A stretch of DNA of 64,000 nt, from assembly GCA_022565595.1 (NCBI GenBank), contig JAIUML010000002.1, forward strand, positions 248,001 to 312,000, written 5' to 3'. The notes under the pieces were generated by a model, which searched no databases, was not told the origin of the DNA, and saw nothing but the letters and a program-made list of their open reading frames with translations. The stretch is from Saccharospirillum sp. (GTDB lineage: Bacteria > Pseudomonadota > Gammaproteobacteria > Pseudomonadales > Natronospirillaceae). The first letter of the stretch is position 1. Each line of letters starts with the position of its first letter. The position numbers were made by a program, and so were the translations under genes. Of this stretch, positions 44,724 to 54,291 are shown piece after piece.

Positions 44724-45488
44724 ATGGTGAGACCGTTGTTACTCCTCTCACTGCTCAGCCTCGCTGCAGCAACGCAGCTTCAGGCGCAACAATCACAGAG
44801 CTGGCTGTGCACCTTTGATAACAACGAACGCCGTATCGAGCTGGCCTACTTGCAACCCGAGCAGGCTGTACCTTGTGAGGTGCGCTATCAGCGCGACACA
44901 GAAGCCTGGCAAACACTCTGGTCTGCCACCAACGAAGTCGGCTATTGTGAACAGAGAGCGGAAGCCTTCGTGCAACAGCAGGAAGGTTGGGGCTGGCGCT
45001 GTTCACTGGAAACGCAACAGACGTCCGAGCCAGCAGCCCTCGACCCTGTTGAACCTGAAACCGTTACTGAAACACCCGTGCAGGGCGGCAACGATGAAAC
45101 CAGTGCGGCAGATTCTGCCGCTCAATCCATGGCGGAACTGGCCAGAACCACCGATTTTTTTCAGGCCTATTCCGTTCTGACACCACTGCGGTTGGCAGTG
45201 ATCGAGTATCACGCCAGCCAGGGACGCTACCCCAGCCATCTGAGCCAACTGACCCTGGGCGCCGAACAGCTCAGGGACAGCCCCTCCTTGCGTGACGTAC
45301 GCCTGTCCAACGATGGCGTTATCTACGCCCTCGCCACCTCTCTGTTGGGCGAAGGCGCAACACTCAGATTGCAGCCTGCCGTCGCTCAAGGCAGCCTCTC
45401 CTACCAATGGCATTGCACCACCAATGTCAGCGTCCGTCACAGCCCACAATGCCAACTGGATGAACATCTCCACTTCCCCAATCGCTGA
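44724..45488 (+). CDS. Secreted pilin-like protein without a prepilin helix
   Basis: 254 residues. A Sec-type signal peptide (about 1-21, LSLAAATQLQAQ) precedes a Cys-containing domain (about 25-90), an acidic linker (95-130), and a C-terminal domain (about 140-250) resembling the globular part of type IVa pilins. That includes LRLAVIEYHASQGRYPS, then VIYALATSLLGEGATLRLQPA and a WHC...PQC pair like the pilin D-region disulfide. There is no G-F(T/S)LIE prepilin helix, so it cannot be a normal fibre subunit. It lies next to the MSHA assembly genes. A GAGG RBS precedes the ATG. Confidence 0.65.
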   Translation: MVRPLLLLSLLSLAAATQLQAQQSQSWLCTFDNNERRIELAYLQPEQAVPCEVRYQRDTEAWQTLWSATNEVGYCEQRAEAFVQQQEGWGWRCSLETQQTSEPAALDPVEPETVTETPVQGGNDETSAADSAAQSMAELARTTDFFQAYSVLTPLRLAVIEYHASQGRYPSHLSQLTLGAEQLRDSPSLRDVRLSNDGVIYALATSLLGEGATLRLQPAVAQGSLSYQWHCTTNVSVRHSPQCQLDEHLHFPNR

Positions 45489-45615
45489 GTTAACGCCATT
45501 TCTGCGACCCTCCTTATAAAAACAACGCCTCAAAAATGAGACAGTTCACAGATTTTCACATAAACTGATGGTAAGAATTTTTTTGACGCCTGCACCGGAC
45601 TTAATGCCATCAGGC

Positions 45616-45645
45616 TTGCACACTCTGAGCTACACTCAATACACT
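45616..45645 (+). promoter_or_regulatory. Sigma70-like promoter of the msh operon
   Basis: TTGCAC (45616-45621) and TACACT (45640-45645) are separated by 18 bp. The predicted start near 45652 falls between an upstream in-frame ATG (45568) and the TTG start at 45676, which supports the later start for mshI. Confidence 0.45.
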
Positions 45646-45675
45646 GTTAAAATTAAAGACCGGAGTGACGCATTC

Positions 45676-46614
45676 TTGGGTTTCCTGACTGCCAAACAAC
45701 GTCAAAACTGGCTGTATCTAACCGCAACCGGAGCTGGCCTGACTCAGGTAGAGCACAGGCCTGGTCGACTCCCCAGGATCACCCAATCGGACTGGCACGC
45801 AGCGGATCACGTACTGGAGCATCCTGACGCACTGGTGTCCTGGGTCAGCAGCCATTGCCAACCTGGGCCGCTCTATCTCATTCTGGGAGAGCCCTTCTAT
45901 CAGTTGATGCTGGTTGATGTGCCGGAAGTACCCCCTGAGGAAATCGATTCCGCACTGCGGCTGAAAGCCGCCGACCTTATCAGCTACGACCTTGACGAAG
46001 CCACCATCGATACTCTGGTACTGCCGCAGGAAGCCTACCGAGGCCGACTGCGTATGGCATTTATCATCGCCGCCATGAAAACACCATTGACTCGTTGGGC
46101 GCTGGCACTGGCCAGGCAAGGCTTGAAGCTGCAACTCATTGATGTCGACCAACTGCAACTGCGCAACCTTGCCCTGAAAGCAAAACATTCAGCTCAGGCT
46201 GGCTTGTTGCACTTGAGCTCGGATCAATGCCGGTTGGTGCTCGTATACAACGACGAAATGGTGTTATCGCGACAATTCGACATTGGCATCGACAACCTGA
46301 GCGCCATCAATAGCCAATCGGACAGCCTCGCCCTGGAAGGTCAGGACGACATCCAGCTCGATTCGCTGGTACTGGAACTGCGACGGTCTTTTGACTACTA
46401 CGAATCTCAACTGGGTCTCGGTCAGGTCAACGAAATGCATTTGCTCGGTTGGCCCGGCGACGCCCGTCTGGCAGAAGCACTCAAAACAAAGCTGGGCCTG
46501 AGAGTCGAAATGATCCAGGTCGAAGATCACCTGGACCTGGCCGACACCGAGGCTGGTGTTCCTGTGTGGCAATTGCCCATGCTCGGTAGCCTGTTTCGGG
46601 AGAGCAATCCATGA
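45676..46614 (+). CDS. mshI: MSHA biogenesis protein MshI (PilM-like)
   Basis: 312 residues from TTG 45676, preceded by CGGAG. A cytoplasmic actin-like PilM relative that links the pilus ATPase to the inner-membrane complex. Recognisable stretches are VDVPEVPPEEIDSALRLKAADL and LVLELRRSFDYYESQLG. An ATG at 45568 would add 36 residues but overlies a promoter-like sequence and non-conserved coding. The stop overlaps the next gene by 4 bp. This gene begins a run of nine tightly packed msh genes. Confidence 0.82.
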   Translation: MGFLTAKQRQNWLYLTATGAGLTQVEHRPGRLPRITQSDWHAADHVLEHPDALVSWVSSHCQPGPLYLILGEPFYQLMLVDVPEVPPEEIDSALRLKAADLISYDLDEATIDTLVLPQEAYRGRLRMAFIIAAMKTPLTRWALALARQGLKLQLIDVDQLQLRNLALKAKHSAQAGLLHLSSDQCRLVLVYNDEMVLSRQFDIGIDNLSAINSQSDSLALEGQDDIQLDSLVLELRRSFDYYESQLGLGQVNEMHLLGWPGDARLAEALKTKLGLRVEMIQVEDHLDLADTEAGVPVWQLPMLGSLFRESNP

Positions 46615-47225
46615 CACGCCACATCAACCTGATGCAGCCGGGCATGCTTCCTGGCTTCGGCCCATGGCAGGCACCTACCTTTATTCTTGTCATTTGTGTG
46701 GGTCTATTGATCAGCCTTGCCTACGTCGGCTATCAATGGTCGGTCGCCCAGGCACTGGCTACCAGCGCTGCAGACTGGCAGCAACAACACCTTAATAGCG
46801 AGCGGCAACTGGAGCAGGCTCGCCGGTCCATGCCCCAACAGGTTTCCGAATCCGACCTGCTGGACCTTAATCAACGCCTGACTCAGCAGTTGAACCGGCG
46901 CCAGGCCTCCCTGACCGGTCTCGACAGGCAACTGGGTCAAGCTGGCCAAGGCTTTTATGCACCACTGCAAGGCCTGATTGACTACGACCTGGAGGGTCTC
47001 TGGCTAACCCGCATTGACCTGATAGACAGCCATCGCCACCTCGGACTGAGAGGCTTCGCTCGCCAACCCGGCTTGATTCCCCAATACCTGGCACAGCTGG
47101 ATGGCTCTGTTTTTTCAGGATTGAACATCCGCAACTTGAACATCGAACAATCTCCGACCAATCCGGCTTTGTGGCAATTCTCGGTCAGCGATGCGCTGAC
47201 TCAGTTACAGAGTGAGGCGCGCTGA
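46611..47225 (+). CDS. MSHA biogenesis PilN-like inner-membrane protein
   Basis: 204 residues. A short cytoplasmic N-terminus with the INLM motif (bound by the MshI/PilM groove in related systems), a single membrane helix (about 23-45), a coiled coil (50-105) and a periplasmic ferredoxin-like domain. This matches PilN (MshI2 in Vibrio). It overlaps mshI by 4 bp and shares its last base with the start of the next gene. Confidence 0.85.
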   Translation: MTRHINLMQPGMLPGFGPWQAPTFILVICVGLLISLAYVGYQWSVAQALATSAADWQQQHLNSERQLEQARRSMPQQVSESDLLDLNQRLTQQLNRRQASLTGLDRQLGQAGQGFYAPLQGLIDYDLEGLWLTRIDLIDSHRHLGLRGFARQPGLIPQYLAQLDGSVFSGLNIRNLNIEQSPTNPALWQFSVSDALTQLQSEAR

Positions 47226-47857
47226 TGGTTTTTCGTCTGCGACTGTTGCTGGATCGTTTCAAAGCTCGCGAACGGCTGCTGTTGCTGATCACGGTGGCTG
47301 TCTTCATCCTGGGCATCACACAGGCAATACTCTGGATCACAGGTCTGGACAACCATGACGCTCAACGTGATCAAATCACGACATTACGCGACCAGTATCA
47401 GCAGAATCAGCAAGGGCTCGCCATACTGCAACAGGCGCAACAGAGCCCCAGAGTACAATCATTGACGGAACAGAACCTGCAACTGGAGGCACAACTGGAG
47501 GCTCTGGAACGCCAATTGACCGCCCTGACAGACAGCTTGATTCCGCCAAACACCATGGTGGCTTTACTGCGCGATTTGCTGGACAGAGATGATCTGACTC
47601 TGGTTCGCTTCTCGACGCTACCGGTACAAGCCCTGCCACGACCGGATGATCAGGCACCCGAACTCTATCGCCATGCACTCGAAATGACGCTGAGCGGCTC
47701 CTATCAGGGTGTAATGAACTATCTGGGCAGCATTGAAGCCCTGCCCTGGCGGCTTTTCTGGGACGAACTCTCCCTGGAGACAGAGGATTATCCGCGCCTG
47801 AACATTCGTTTGCGCGTGCACACCCTGAGCGACCAGGAGGAATGGCTGAATGTATAA
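47225..47857 (+). CDS. mshJ: MSHA biogenesis protein MshJ (PilO-like)
   Basis: 210 residues. One membrane helix (about 18-38), a coiled coil rich in Gln and Leu (40-105), and a periplasmic alpha/beta domain. It forms the heterodimer with the PilN-like protein that spans the periplasm. Position between the PilN-like gene and mshK is the canonical order. The stop overlaps mshK by 8 bp. Confidence 0.84.
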   Translation: MVFRLRLLLDRFKARERLLLLITVAVFILGITQAILWITGLDNHDAQRDQITTLRDQYQQNQQGLAILQQAQQSPRVQSLTEQNLQLEAQLEALERQLTALTDSLIPPNTMVALLRDLLDRDDLTLVRFSTLPVQALPRPDDQAPELYRHALEMTLSGSYQGVMNYLGSIEALPWRLFWDELSLETEDYPRLNIRLRVHTLSDQEEWLNV

Positions 47858-48188
47858 GCTCTGCCTCCCTCTGCTACTCGCCTTGTTATTGGCCGGCATC
47901 GCCCAGGCCGACCCGATGCGACCAGACCCACCGCCAGCGCCACCCGTTCAAGCCGCACCCGCGACGCAACCGGCTGAGCCAGCATTGCTACTAACCTCCA
48001 TTTATATACTGGGCAATCAACGTCAGGCGCAGATCAATGGTCAATGGCTCGAGGAAGGCAGTACGCTCAGTCAGTACCGTGTTGTTCGCATCGACACCGA
48101 TCGTGTCGAGCTAGTGCGTGGCAATCGCAGTCGTACCCTGAATCTGTCGGCTCAGGGTTCCATCACCATTACCCATCGTGAGGATTAA
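47850..48188 (+). CDS. mshK: MSHA biogenesis protein MshK (PilP-like)
   Basis: 112 residues. A signal peptide (about 1-21, LLLALLLAGIAQADP) precedes a Pro-rich linker and a small beta domain with LLLTSIYILGNQRQAQINGQ, similar to GspC/PilP homology regions. PilP-like proteins connect the inner-membrane complex to the secretin, here MshL. It lies 5 bp ahead of mshL. Confidence 0.82.
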   Translation: MYKLCLPLLLALLLAGIAQADPMRPDPPPAPPVQAAPATQPAEPALLLTSIYILGNQRQAQINGQWLEEGSTLSQYRVVRIDTDRVELVRGNRSRTLNLSAQGSITITHRED

Positions 48189-48192
48189 CCCG

Positions 48193-49755
48193 GTGCCCTT
48201 TTCCAGTCAATTTGCCCTGAGATCAGTCACCGCTGCATTGGCCACAGCCCTGCTTTTGGGGTGCAGTTCGGTGCCTCCGACCGTGCCTGAAGAGCCCCCA
48301 GCCTTTGACGCACGAGCCTTGCTCGAGCAAGAGCGCGAAGCCGCTGCACAGACAGAACCACCTGCCAGAGCCCCGGTACAGGCACCACAGGCTCTGGAGC
48401 AACAGCTGCTGGACTTTTCCCAGGCACCACGCAGCGCGCCTCGCTTTGATGTTCAGGCCACCGATGTGCCTATGCAGCGCTTTTTTGCCGACCTTGGTCG
48501 CAGTCAGGATACCAACATCCTGGTGGACCCGAGCCTGACCGGGAATATCAGCCTGACCATGCGTTCTGTCACCATGGAACAGGTCATGCTCGCCGTGCGC
48601 GACCTTTACGGCTTTGATTATCAACGCACCAACTATGGCTACAGAGTGCTTCCGGATCAGATTCAGACCCGCATCTATCGTTTGAATTATCTGAACGTCA
48701 GCCGCTCAGGCCGCTCCGATACATCCGTCAGTGGCGGTCAGTTGACCAACAATAGCAGTCAGTCCAGCCTGTCGAGCAGCGTGGCCACCGAGACCACGGC
48801 CGATTTCTGGCAGGGAATGGAAATGACGGTTCTGGGCCTCTTGAATGACGAGCCAGGCCGCCAGGTGGTGGTCAATCCGCAATCCGGGATCCTGGTCGTG
48901 CGTGCTACGCCCCGCGAGCATGAGGTCGTCAATCAGTTCCTCGACGATGCTCAAGGCAGCCTGCAAAAGCAGGTCGTCATCGAAGCCAAGGTGGTTGAAG
49001 TCACTCTGCGCAATGAATTCCGTTCCGGCATCAACTGGAACAGCCTGGACGGCGACCTGGCTCAGGATGGGTTTGAGGCCAGCGGCCAGATGCAAGGTTC
49101 CCCACTGGCGGGCATTGCCAACGTCGGCGGGGTATTCAGTTTCGCCTTCAACCAGAACGATTTCACTTCCATTCTGCAATTGCTGTCTGATCAAGGCGAT
49201 GTCCAGGTACTGTCCAGCCCTCGGGTATCGACGGTCAACAATCAGAAGGCCGTCATCAAAGTCGGTACCGATGAATACTTTGTCACCGAAGTGACTTCCC
49301 GCGTCACAGAAGACGGTAACGGCAACCGCCCCGAGTTTACCCTGTCGCCCTTTTTCTCCGGCATATCACTGGATGTTACCCCTCAGATCAGCGCCGATGA
49401 CCACGTCATACTGCACGTAAGACCCTCAGTTACCGAAGTTGCTGAGCGCAGCAAGATCATCAATGTCGGTGGTGCCACCTACGACCTGCCATTGGCGTTC
49501 TCCAGCATTCGAGAGACCGACAGCATCATCCGCGCCGCCAGCGGCCAGATCGTGGTGATTGGCGGCCTGCTGACCCAACGCCAGGACAGTTCGGTCACCG
49601 GACTGCCCGGCCTCGCCCGCGTTCCGGGACTGAACTGGTTTTTCAGTCAGAATCGGGAGCAGCAGCGCAAGAGTGAACTGGTGATCCTGCTCAAGCCTGT
49701 GGTCTATGGCGAACAGACCACGGTTGAAGAGCTGGATCGATTGCTGAATCGTTGA
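48193..49755 (+). CDS. mshL: MSHA secretin MshL
   Basis: 520 residues from GTG 48193, chosen because GAGGA lies 9 bases upstream. A lipoprotein signal with lipobox LLLGC (Cys24) anchors it in the outer membrane. The periplasmic N domains include a secretin N1-type fold near residues 85-150. The C-terminal secretin core contains GVFSFAFNQNDFTSILQLLS, VQVLSSPRVSTVNNQKAVIKVG and VVIGGLL. A Ser/Asn-rich loop (STSVSGGQLTNNS-type) near residue 180 is a common spacer. It forms the pore through which the pilus exits. Confidence 0.93.
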   Translation: MPFSSQFALRSVTAALATALLLGCSSVPPTVPEEPPAFDARALLEQEREAAAQTEPPARAPVQAPQALEQQLLDFSQAPRSAPRFDVQATDVPMQRFFADLGRSQDTNILVDPSLTGNISLTMRSVTMEQVMLAVRDLYGFDYQRTNYGYRVLPDQIQTRIYRLNYLNVSRSGRSDTSVSGGQLTNNSSQSSLSSSVATETTADFWQGMEMTVLGLLNDEPGRQVVVNPQSGILVVRATPREHEVVNQFLDDAQGSLQKQVVIEAKVVEVTLRNEFRSGINWNSLDGDLAQDGFEASGQMQGSPLAGIANVGGVFSFAFNQNDFTSILQLLSDQGDVQVLSSPRVSTVNNQKAVIKVGTDEYFVTEVTSRVTEDGNGNRPEFTLSPFFSGISLDVTPQISADDHVILHVRPSVTEVAERSKIINVGGATYDLPLAFSSIRETDSIIRAASGQIVVIGGLLTQRQDSSVTGLPGLARVPGLNWFFSQNREQQRKSELVILLKPVVYGEQTTVEELDRLLNR

Positions 49756-49757
49756 TC

Positions 49758-50669
49758 ATGTATGAGTCGCACTTCGGCCTCAGCCAGCCACCTTTCAGTC
49801 TGTCGCCCGATACGCGCCTGTTCGTGCGCCTGCAAGACCACGAGCGCTGCTTCAGCCTGCTGACTCACGTACTGGAGACAGGCGAAGGTTTCCTCAAGGT
49901 AATTGGCGACGTGGGCACCGGCAAAACCATACTCTGCCGGCGTCTGCTGCGATACCTGAGCGACGATCCGGTCGCACAATCGCGGTTTTTCAGCGTTTAT
50001 ATTCCCAACCCCATGTTGTCACCAATCGGCTTGTATCGAGCGGTCGGCCAGGAATTGGGGCTGAACCTGGACGACCAGAACGCCTCCAGAAACCTGCTTG
50101 AATCGATCAATCGACGCATTCTGGCACTGGCCAGCCAGCGTCAGGGTGTGGTCATTGTCGTCGATGAAGCCCAATCGCTGCCAGCCGACACCCTTGAAGC
50201 GCTGCGACTGATTACCAACCTGGAGACCGAACAGCAGAAACTGGTGCAAATCATCCTCTTTGGCCAGCCAGAGCTGGATGAGCTGTTGCGACAATCGCGC
50301 TTCCGCCAACTGCGCCAGCGCATCACCTTCGCCCACTATCTGAAACCACTGAGCTTGGCATCCACTCGCCAGTACATTGATTTTCGTCTGCTGCACTGTG
50401 GCTATAACGGACCCGGGCTGTTTTCTCCTCGCGTGCTGAAGGCACTGCACAAAAGGGCCGGCGGTGTGCCCAGAATGATTAACGTCCTAGCACACAAGAC
50501 CCTGCTGGCCGCCTACGCCGCCAGGCGAACGACGCCTTCCCTGGCTGACGTCAAACTGGCCTGGATGGACGGTCAACCCGATGCTCAAAAGCTGTCGCCA
50601 TGGTTGGCGCCCGGCATAGCAGCGGCCAGCCTGGTTGTCCTGGTTCTGCTACTCTGGGGCTGGCCATGA
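49758..50669 (+). CDS. mshM: MSHA biogenesis ATPase MshM (ExeA/GspA family)
   Basis: 303 residues. An AAA ATPase with Walker A GDVGTGKT near residue 54, Walker B VVIVVDEAQSL, and sensor region GGVPRMINVLAHKTL, ending in a membrane helix (about 279-300). ExeA-like proteins assist secretin assembly through peptidoglycan. ATG 49758 lies just after the mshL stop; the stop overlaps mshN by 4 bp. Confidence 0.88.
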   Translation: MYESHFGLSQPPFSLSPDTRLFVRLQDHERCFSLLTHVLETGEGFLKVIGDVGTGKTILCRRLLRYLSDDPVAQSRFFSVYIPNPMLSPIGLYRAVGQELGLNLDDQNASRNLLESINRRILALASQRQGVVIVVDEAQSLPADTLEALRLITNLETEQQKLVQIILFGQPELDELLRQSRFRQLRQRITFAHYLKPLSLASTRQYIDFRLLHCGYNGPGLFSPRVLKALHKRAGGVPRMINVLAHKTLLAAYAARRTTPSLADVKLAWMDGQPDAQKLSPWLAPGIAAASLVVLVLLLWGWP

Positions 50670-51721
50670 GTGCAATCCATCGCGCCCTCACCGATACCGA
50701 CCAGCGGGATTCTGAGGCCCGCTCAGAGTTCAACCCTTTGCAAAGGGCCACCGTTCGCTCGCAGCGTGCCTGGTGGTGGCTTAGTCTGGTATTGATTCTG
50801 GCCATTGTCACGGTAACCGGCCAACGCCTCTGGTTCGGCACGCCAACCGAATCCCCGGTACAGATAGCAACCATCAATCCGATAAGTGCAAACGTTGCCC
50901 CGCAACAGGCAATTCAGCCAGCGGCACCAGAGTCTACCGCCGACGCGACAGCGTCACCTGAAGCTACGGCAGGACTGGCCCAAGCGGATACAACCCTTGC
51001 TGACGCGGATCCCCTGGTTGTAGAAACCGCCCAGAGCGAGCAACCACCAGCGCCGCAAGACCAGAGAGCAGCGTCGCTGCAGGAAGAGGCCCGGCCTGCA
51101 CCAATAGAGCCTGAGCCCGAACCTGAGGCTTCTCCGGAACCGGAGATTGCGTCTGAACCGGTTAGCGCAGAACAGCCTGTCCGAACGGCCAGCACTGAGC
51201 CAGTGCCCGCCAGGCCAGAGGCGGCCGCAGCACCAGCACAGCCAGTCCGTGATATCGTCACGCCGAGCACCCCGACTCATGAAAGCAGAGTCCAGGCGGC
51301 CATTGCCAACCATGACTTGCCCAGCGCCAGGCAATGGCTGCAACAGTGGATCAGTGAAGAGCCAGTGAACGAGGTGCCGCGAGTCTGGCTCGCCAGGATC
51401 TATCTGGCCGAGGACCAGTTGCCGCAAGCGCGAAGCGTATTGCAGGGGCAGCGCTCCATTGAAGCCCGGGCGTTGGTCGGCCTGGTGCACGAGCGCAGCG
51501 GGGAATTCCAACAGGCGGCCGCCCTCTACGAAACGCTGGCCCGTGAAGACCCGGGCAACGAGCAATGGTGGTTGCGCTGGGCGATCAACCTGGAAAACAG
51601 TGGACAATTGGCGCAAGCGCGCAACCTGTACCAGACTTATCTGCAAGTATTTCCAGGGCAGGATAGTAGCCTCACTCGATTTGCGCAGCAGCGCTATCAG
51701 TCACTGGAGGGTCAGCCATGA
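50666..51721 (+). CDS. mshN: MSHA biogenesis protein MshN with TPR repeats
   Basis: 351 residues from the ATG overlapping mshM. A short basic N-terminus (SAIHRALTD at the start), one membrane helix (about 33-52), a long Ala/Glu/Pro-rich periplasmic linker (about 65-210), and two to four TPR repeats at the C-terminus (ARIYLAEDQLPQARSVLQGQ and RWAINLENSGQLAQARNLYQ). Such proteins scaffold pilus assembly. The linker's low complexity may be variable between strains. Confidence 0.82.
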   Translation: MSAIHRALTDTDQRDSEARSEFNPLQRATVRSQRAWWWLSLVLILAIVTVTGQRLWFGTPTESPVQIATINPISANVAPQQAIQPAAPESTADATASPEATAGLAQADTTLADADPLVVETAQSEQPPAPQDQRAASLQEEARPAPIEPEPEPEASPEPEIASEPVSAEQPVRTASTEPVPARPEAAAAPAQPVRDIVTPSTPTHESRVQAAIANHDLPSARQWLQQWISEEPVNEVPRVWLARIYLAEDQLPQARSVLQGQRSIEARALVGLVHERSGEFQQAAALYETLAREDPGNEQWWLRWAINLENSGQLAQARNLYQTYLQVFPGQDSSLTRFAQQRYQSLEGQP

Positions 51722-52548
51722 ATCCGCTCTATGACATTCTGATCAAGCACAGCACGCTTGAAGCCGAGCAACTCGACCCTCTGATGGCCGAATTGCGCGA
51801 TCCAGAAGATGGTCGTGCACTGGGTACCCTGGTGATTCGCGAGGGCCTGATGAGTTTCGGCGATGTGATGGAGCTGTCTCTGACCCACGGACTGTTCGTC
51901 AGAGCGGCTGCCGTACTGCGCCGACTGCAGGAGGCGCGCAAGGGACGCACCCTGATCAAGCCTCAGACCCACAAGGGACGTTACAAAGTGAAAGACGGCC
52001 AGGCCGGGCTACAGAAGTTGACCCTGGCCGAGGGTTTGACCATGGGCATCATCGACCCCGATCTGGATGCCTACCGCAATATCAACACCGATGAACGCCA
52101 GGTCGTCGAAATGGCCATGGAACTGGTTCGCATCGAGCAGTATCAGGAGGCGGAAATGTTCCTGATCGACGCTCATTCAGAATTTCCTGGTTCAGCCAGA
52201 GTACCGCTGGTGCTGACCTGGATGTACCTGCGTTGCGGCCTGCTTGATGAGGCCAGAGAGGTTGGCCTGCAAGCGGTTCGTGATTACCCCAGTGACATTC
52301 AAATCGTCGAGCAGATGGGGCTGATCGAACAAAGCCTCGGCAAGCACCTGCTTGCGGTCAATCATTTTCAAAAACTGGTGTTGCTGCCGCGGGTCAAACC
52401 CGTCTGGTATCTCCTGTTGGCGTTGTCTCTGGAGCGAGCACGCTTGCGCACAGACGCAACCAGCAACTATAAAATCTATCTCAGCGTTGCCCGTCAGGCC
52501 GATCTCAAAGCCTTCGCCGAGCAACGCCTGCAAGAACTGGCGGCCTGA
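51718..52548 (+). CDS. TPR-containing protein in the msh operon
   Basis: 276 residues, no signal peptide and no membrane helix. The N-terminal 60 residues (LVIREGLMSFGDVMELSL) resemble the small repeat fold seen in the N-domain of MshE-type ATPases, and the C-terminal half (about 125-265) contains TPR-like helical repeats. It overlaps mshN by 4 bp and abuts mshE by 1 bp, so it is surely co-expressed. It has no counterpart I recognise in the Vibrio msh locus. A cytoplasmic adaptor for MshE is a reasonable guess. Confidence 0.65.
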   Translation: MNPLYDILIKHSTLEAEQLDPLMAELRDPEDGRALGTLVIREGLMSFGDVMELSLTHGLFVRAAAVLRRLQEARKGRTLIKPQTHKGRYKVKDGQAGLQKLTLAEGLTMGIIDPDLDAYRNINTDERQVVEMAMELVRIEQYQEAEMFLIDAHSEFPGSARVPLVLTWMYLRCGLLDEAREVGLQAVRDYPSDIQIVEQMGLIEQSLGKHLLAVNHFQKLVLLPRVKPVWYLLLALSLERARLRTDATSNYKIYLSVARQADLKAFAEQRLQELAA

Positions 52549-54291
52549 ATGACCCTAACCACAGACAACAGTGCAATTCGCAAACGTATCCGCCTCGGCG
52601 ACCTGCTCGTAGAGGCCGGACAGATAACCGACGGACAACTGCAATTGGCCTTGCAGGAACAGAAGCACACAGGTAAAAAAATTGGCCGTGTCCTGGTTGA
52701 TATGGGGCTGGTGCCTGAAAATCGATTGCTGAAAACCCTGTCCGAACATTTGCAGATTCCTTTTATCGAGCTGCGCCAGTTTCAACTGAACAACGACGTT
52801 ATGCTCCGCCTGGAAGAAGCCATCGCTCGCCGCTTTCGCTGCCTGCTACTGGCGGATAATACCGACGGACTCCTGTTGGCCATGGCCGACCCGCTGGACC
52901 TGATGGCCATAGATGAAGTCGAAAAGCGACTGAAGAAATCCGTCAAGCCCGCCATCGTCCGCGAAGCAGAACTGCTGGCAACGCTCGACTCGGTGTATCG
53001 CAATACCGGACAGATCGAATCCATAGCGGTTGAACTGGAAGGTGAGCTCAGCGACAGCGACTTCGACCTGGCTGAATTGGCGGACGATTCCGACCTGCAA
53101 AATGCGCCAGTGGTGCGGCTGTTGCAGAGCCTGCTGGAAGACGCTGTTACGGTGAACGCTTCGGACGTCCACCTCGAACCGGATGAAAACCAGTTTCGCA
53201 TTCGCATGCGCGTCGATGGCGTGCTCCAGGAGCAGGTCATCAAGGAAAAACGGGTGGCCTCGGCTTTGGTCATGCGTCTGAAAATCATGTCCAACCTGGA
53301 CATCTCCGAACGGCGCCTGCCGCAGGATGGTCGCTTCAATATCCGTGTAAAACAACGTTCAGTCGATGTTCGCCTGTCGACCATGCCAGTGCAATACGGC
53401 GAGTCCGTGGTCATGCGCCTGCTCGATCAGACAACGGGCATTCAATCGCTGGAGAGTCTGGGCGTGCCTGAGCGCATTCGCAATCGATTCGAATTGATGA
53501 TCGAGCGTCCCCATGGCCTCATTCTGGTAACCGGACCGACTGGCAGTGGTAAAACCACAACACTTTACTCTGCCCTCGCTCTGTTGAACCAGCCTCAGCG
53601 AAAGATCATTACGGCCGAAGATCCGATCGAATACCGAATGTCGCGCATCAACCAGGTACAGGTGAACCCGAAAATTGGTCTGGATTTCGCCAACATCCTG
53701 CGTACGGCGCTGCGCCAGGACCCGGATGTCATTCTGGTGGGCGAAATGCGCGATCAGGAAACCGTCTCCATCGGCGTCCGTGCCGCTCTGACCGGGCACC
53801 TGGTCCTCACCACCCTCCATACCAACGATGCGGTTTCCAGCGCCATGCGCCTGGCCGACATGGGCGTCGAGTCCTATCTGGTTGCCTCAGCCTTGCGCGG
53901 CATTATGGCGCAGCGGTTGGTGCGCAAAGTCTGTGAGGATTGCCGAGAACCGCACGAACCATCGGTGCGCGAAAAGCTCTGGCTGCAGAATCTGGCGGGC
54001 GGCCGCTTCAAGGACTGCCACTTCTTCCGGGGTGCTGGTTGCTATCAGTGCAACAACACCGGCTACCGGGGTCGCGTCGGGGTTTACGAGTGGCTGGAAC
54101 TGGACGAACCCATGCTGCTGGCCTTGCGCGACCAGAATCACAATGCCTTTGTGGATGCGGCCCATAAAAATGCCGAGTTCAAGAGCATGGAAGAGTGGGC
54201 TCTGGAATACGCTGAAGCTGGCCTGACCGACCTCGCCGAAGTGTTCAAGATCACAGTCGATCTGAACGACCTGGTGGCTGACCATGGCTGA
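52549..54291 (+). CDS. mshE: MSHA extension ATPase MshE with c-di-GMP-binding N-domain
   Basis: 580 residues. The N-terminal MshEN domain has two consecutive repeat motifs, RLGDLLVEAGQITDGQL near residue 15 and KIGRVLVDMGLVPENRL near 45, the type that binds c-di-GMP. The GspE-like ATPase follows with Walker A GPTGSGKTTT near 329, Asp box, Walker B LVGEMRD near 396, and the zinc tetracysteine pair CEDC (about 463) and CYQC (about 499). It powers pilus extension, so extension here is probably c-di-GMP controlled. Confidence 0.94.
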   Translation: MTLTTDNSAIRKRIRLGDLLVEAGQITDGQLQLALQEQKHTGKKIGRVLVDMGLVPENRLLKTLSEHLQIPFIELRQFQLNNDVMLRLEEAIARRFRCLLLADNTDGLLLAMADPLDLMAIDEVEKRLKKSVKPAIVREAELLATLDSVYRNTGQIESIAVELEGELSDSDFDLAELADDSDLQNAPVVRLLQSLLEDAVTVNASDVHLEPDENQFRIRMRVDGVLQEQVIKEKRVASALVMRLKIMSNLDISERRLPQDGRFNIRVKQRSVDVRLSTMPVQYGESVVMRLLDQTTGIQSLESLGVPERIRNRFELMIERPHGLILVTGPTGSGKTTTLYSALALLNQPQRKIITAEDPIEYRMSRINQVQVNPKIGLDFANILRTALRQDPDVILVGEMRDQETVSIGVRAALTGHLVLTTLHTNDAVSSAMRLADMGVESYLVASALRGIMAQRLVRKVCEDCREPHEPSVREKLWLQNLAGGRFKDCHFFRGAGCYQCNNTGYRGRVGVYEWLELDEPMLLALRDQNHNAFVDAAHKNAEFKSMEEWALEYAEAGLTDLAEVFKITVDLNDLVADHG

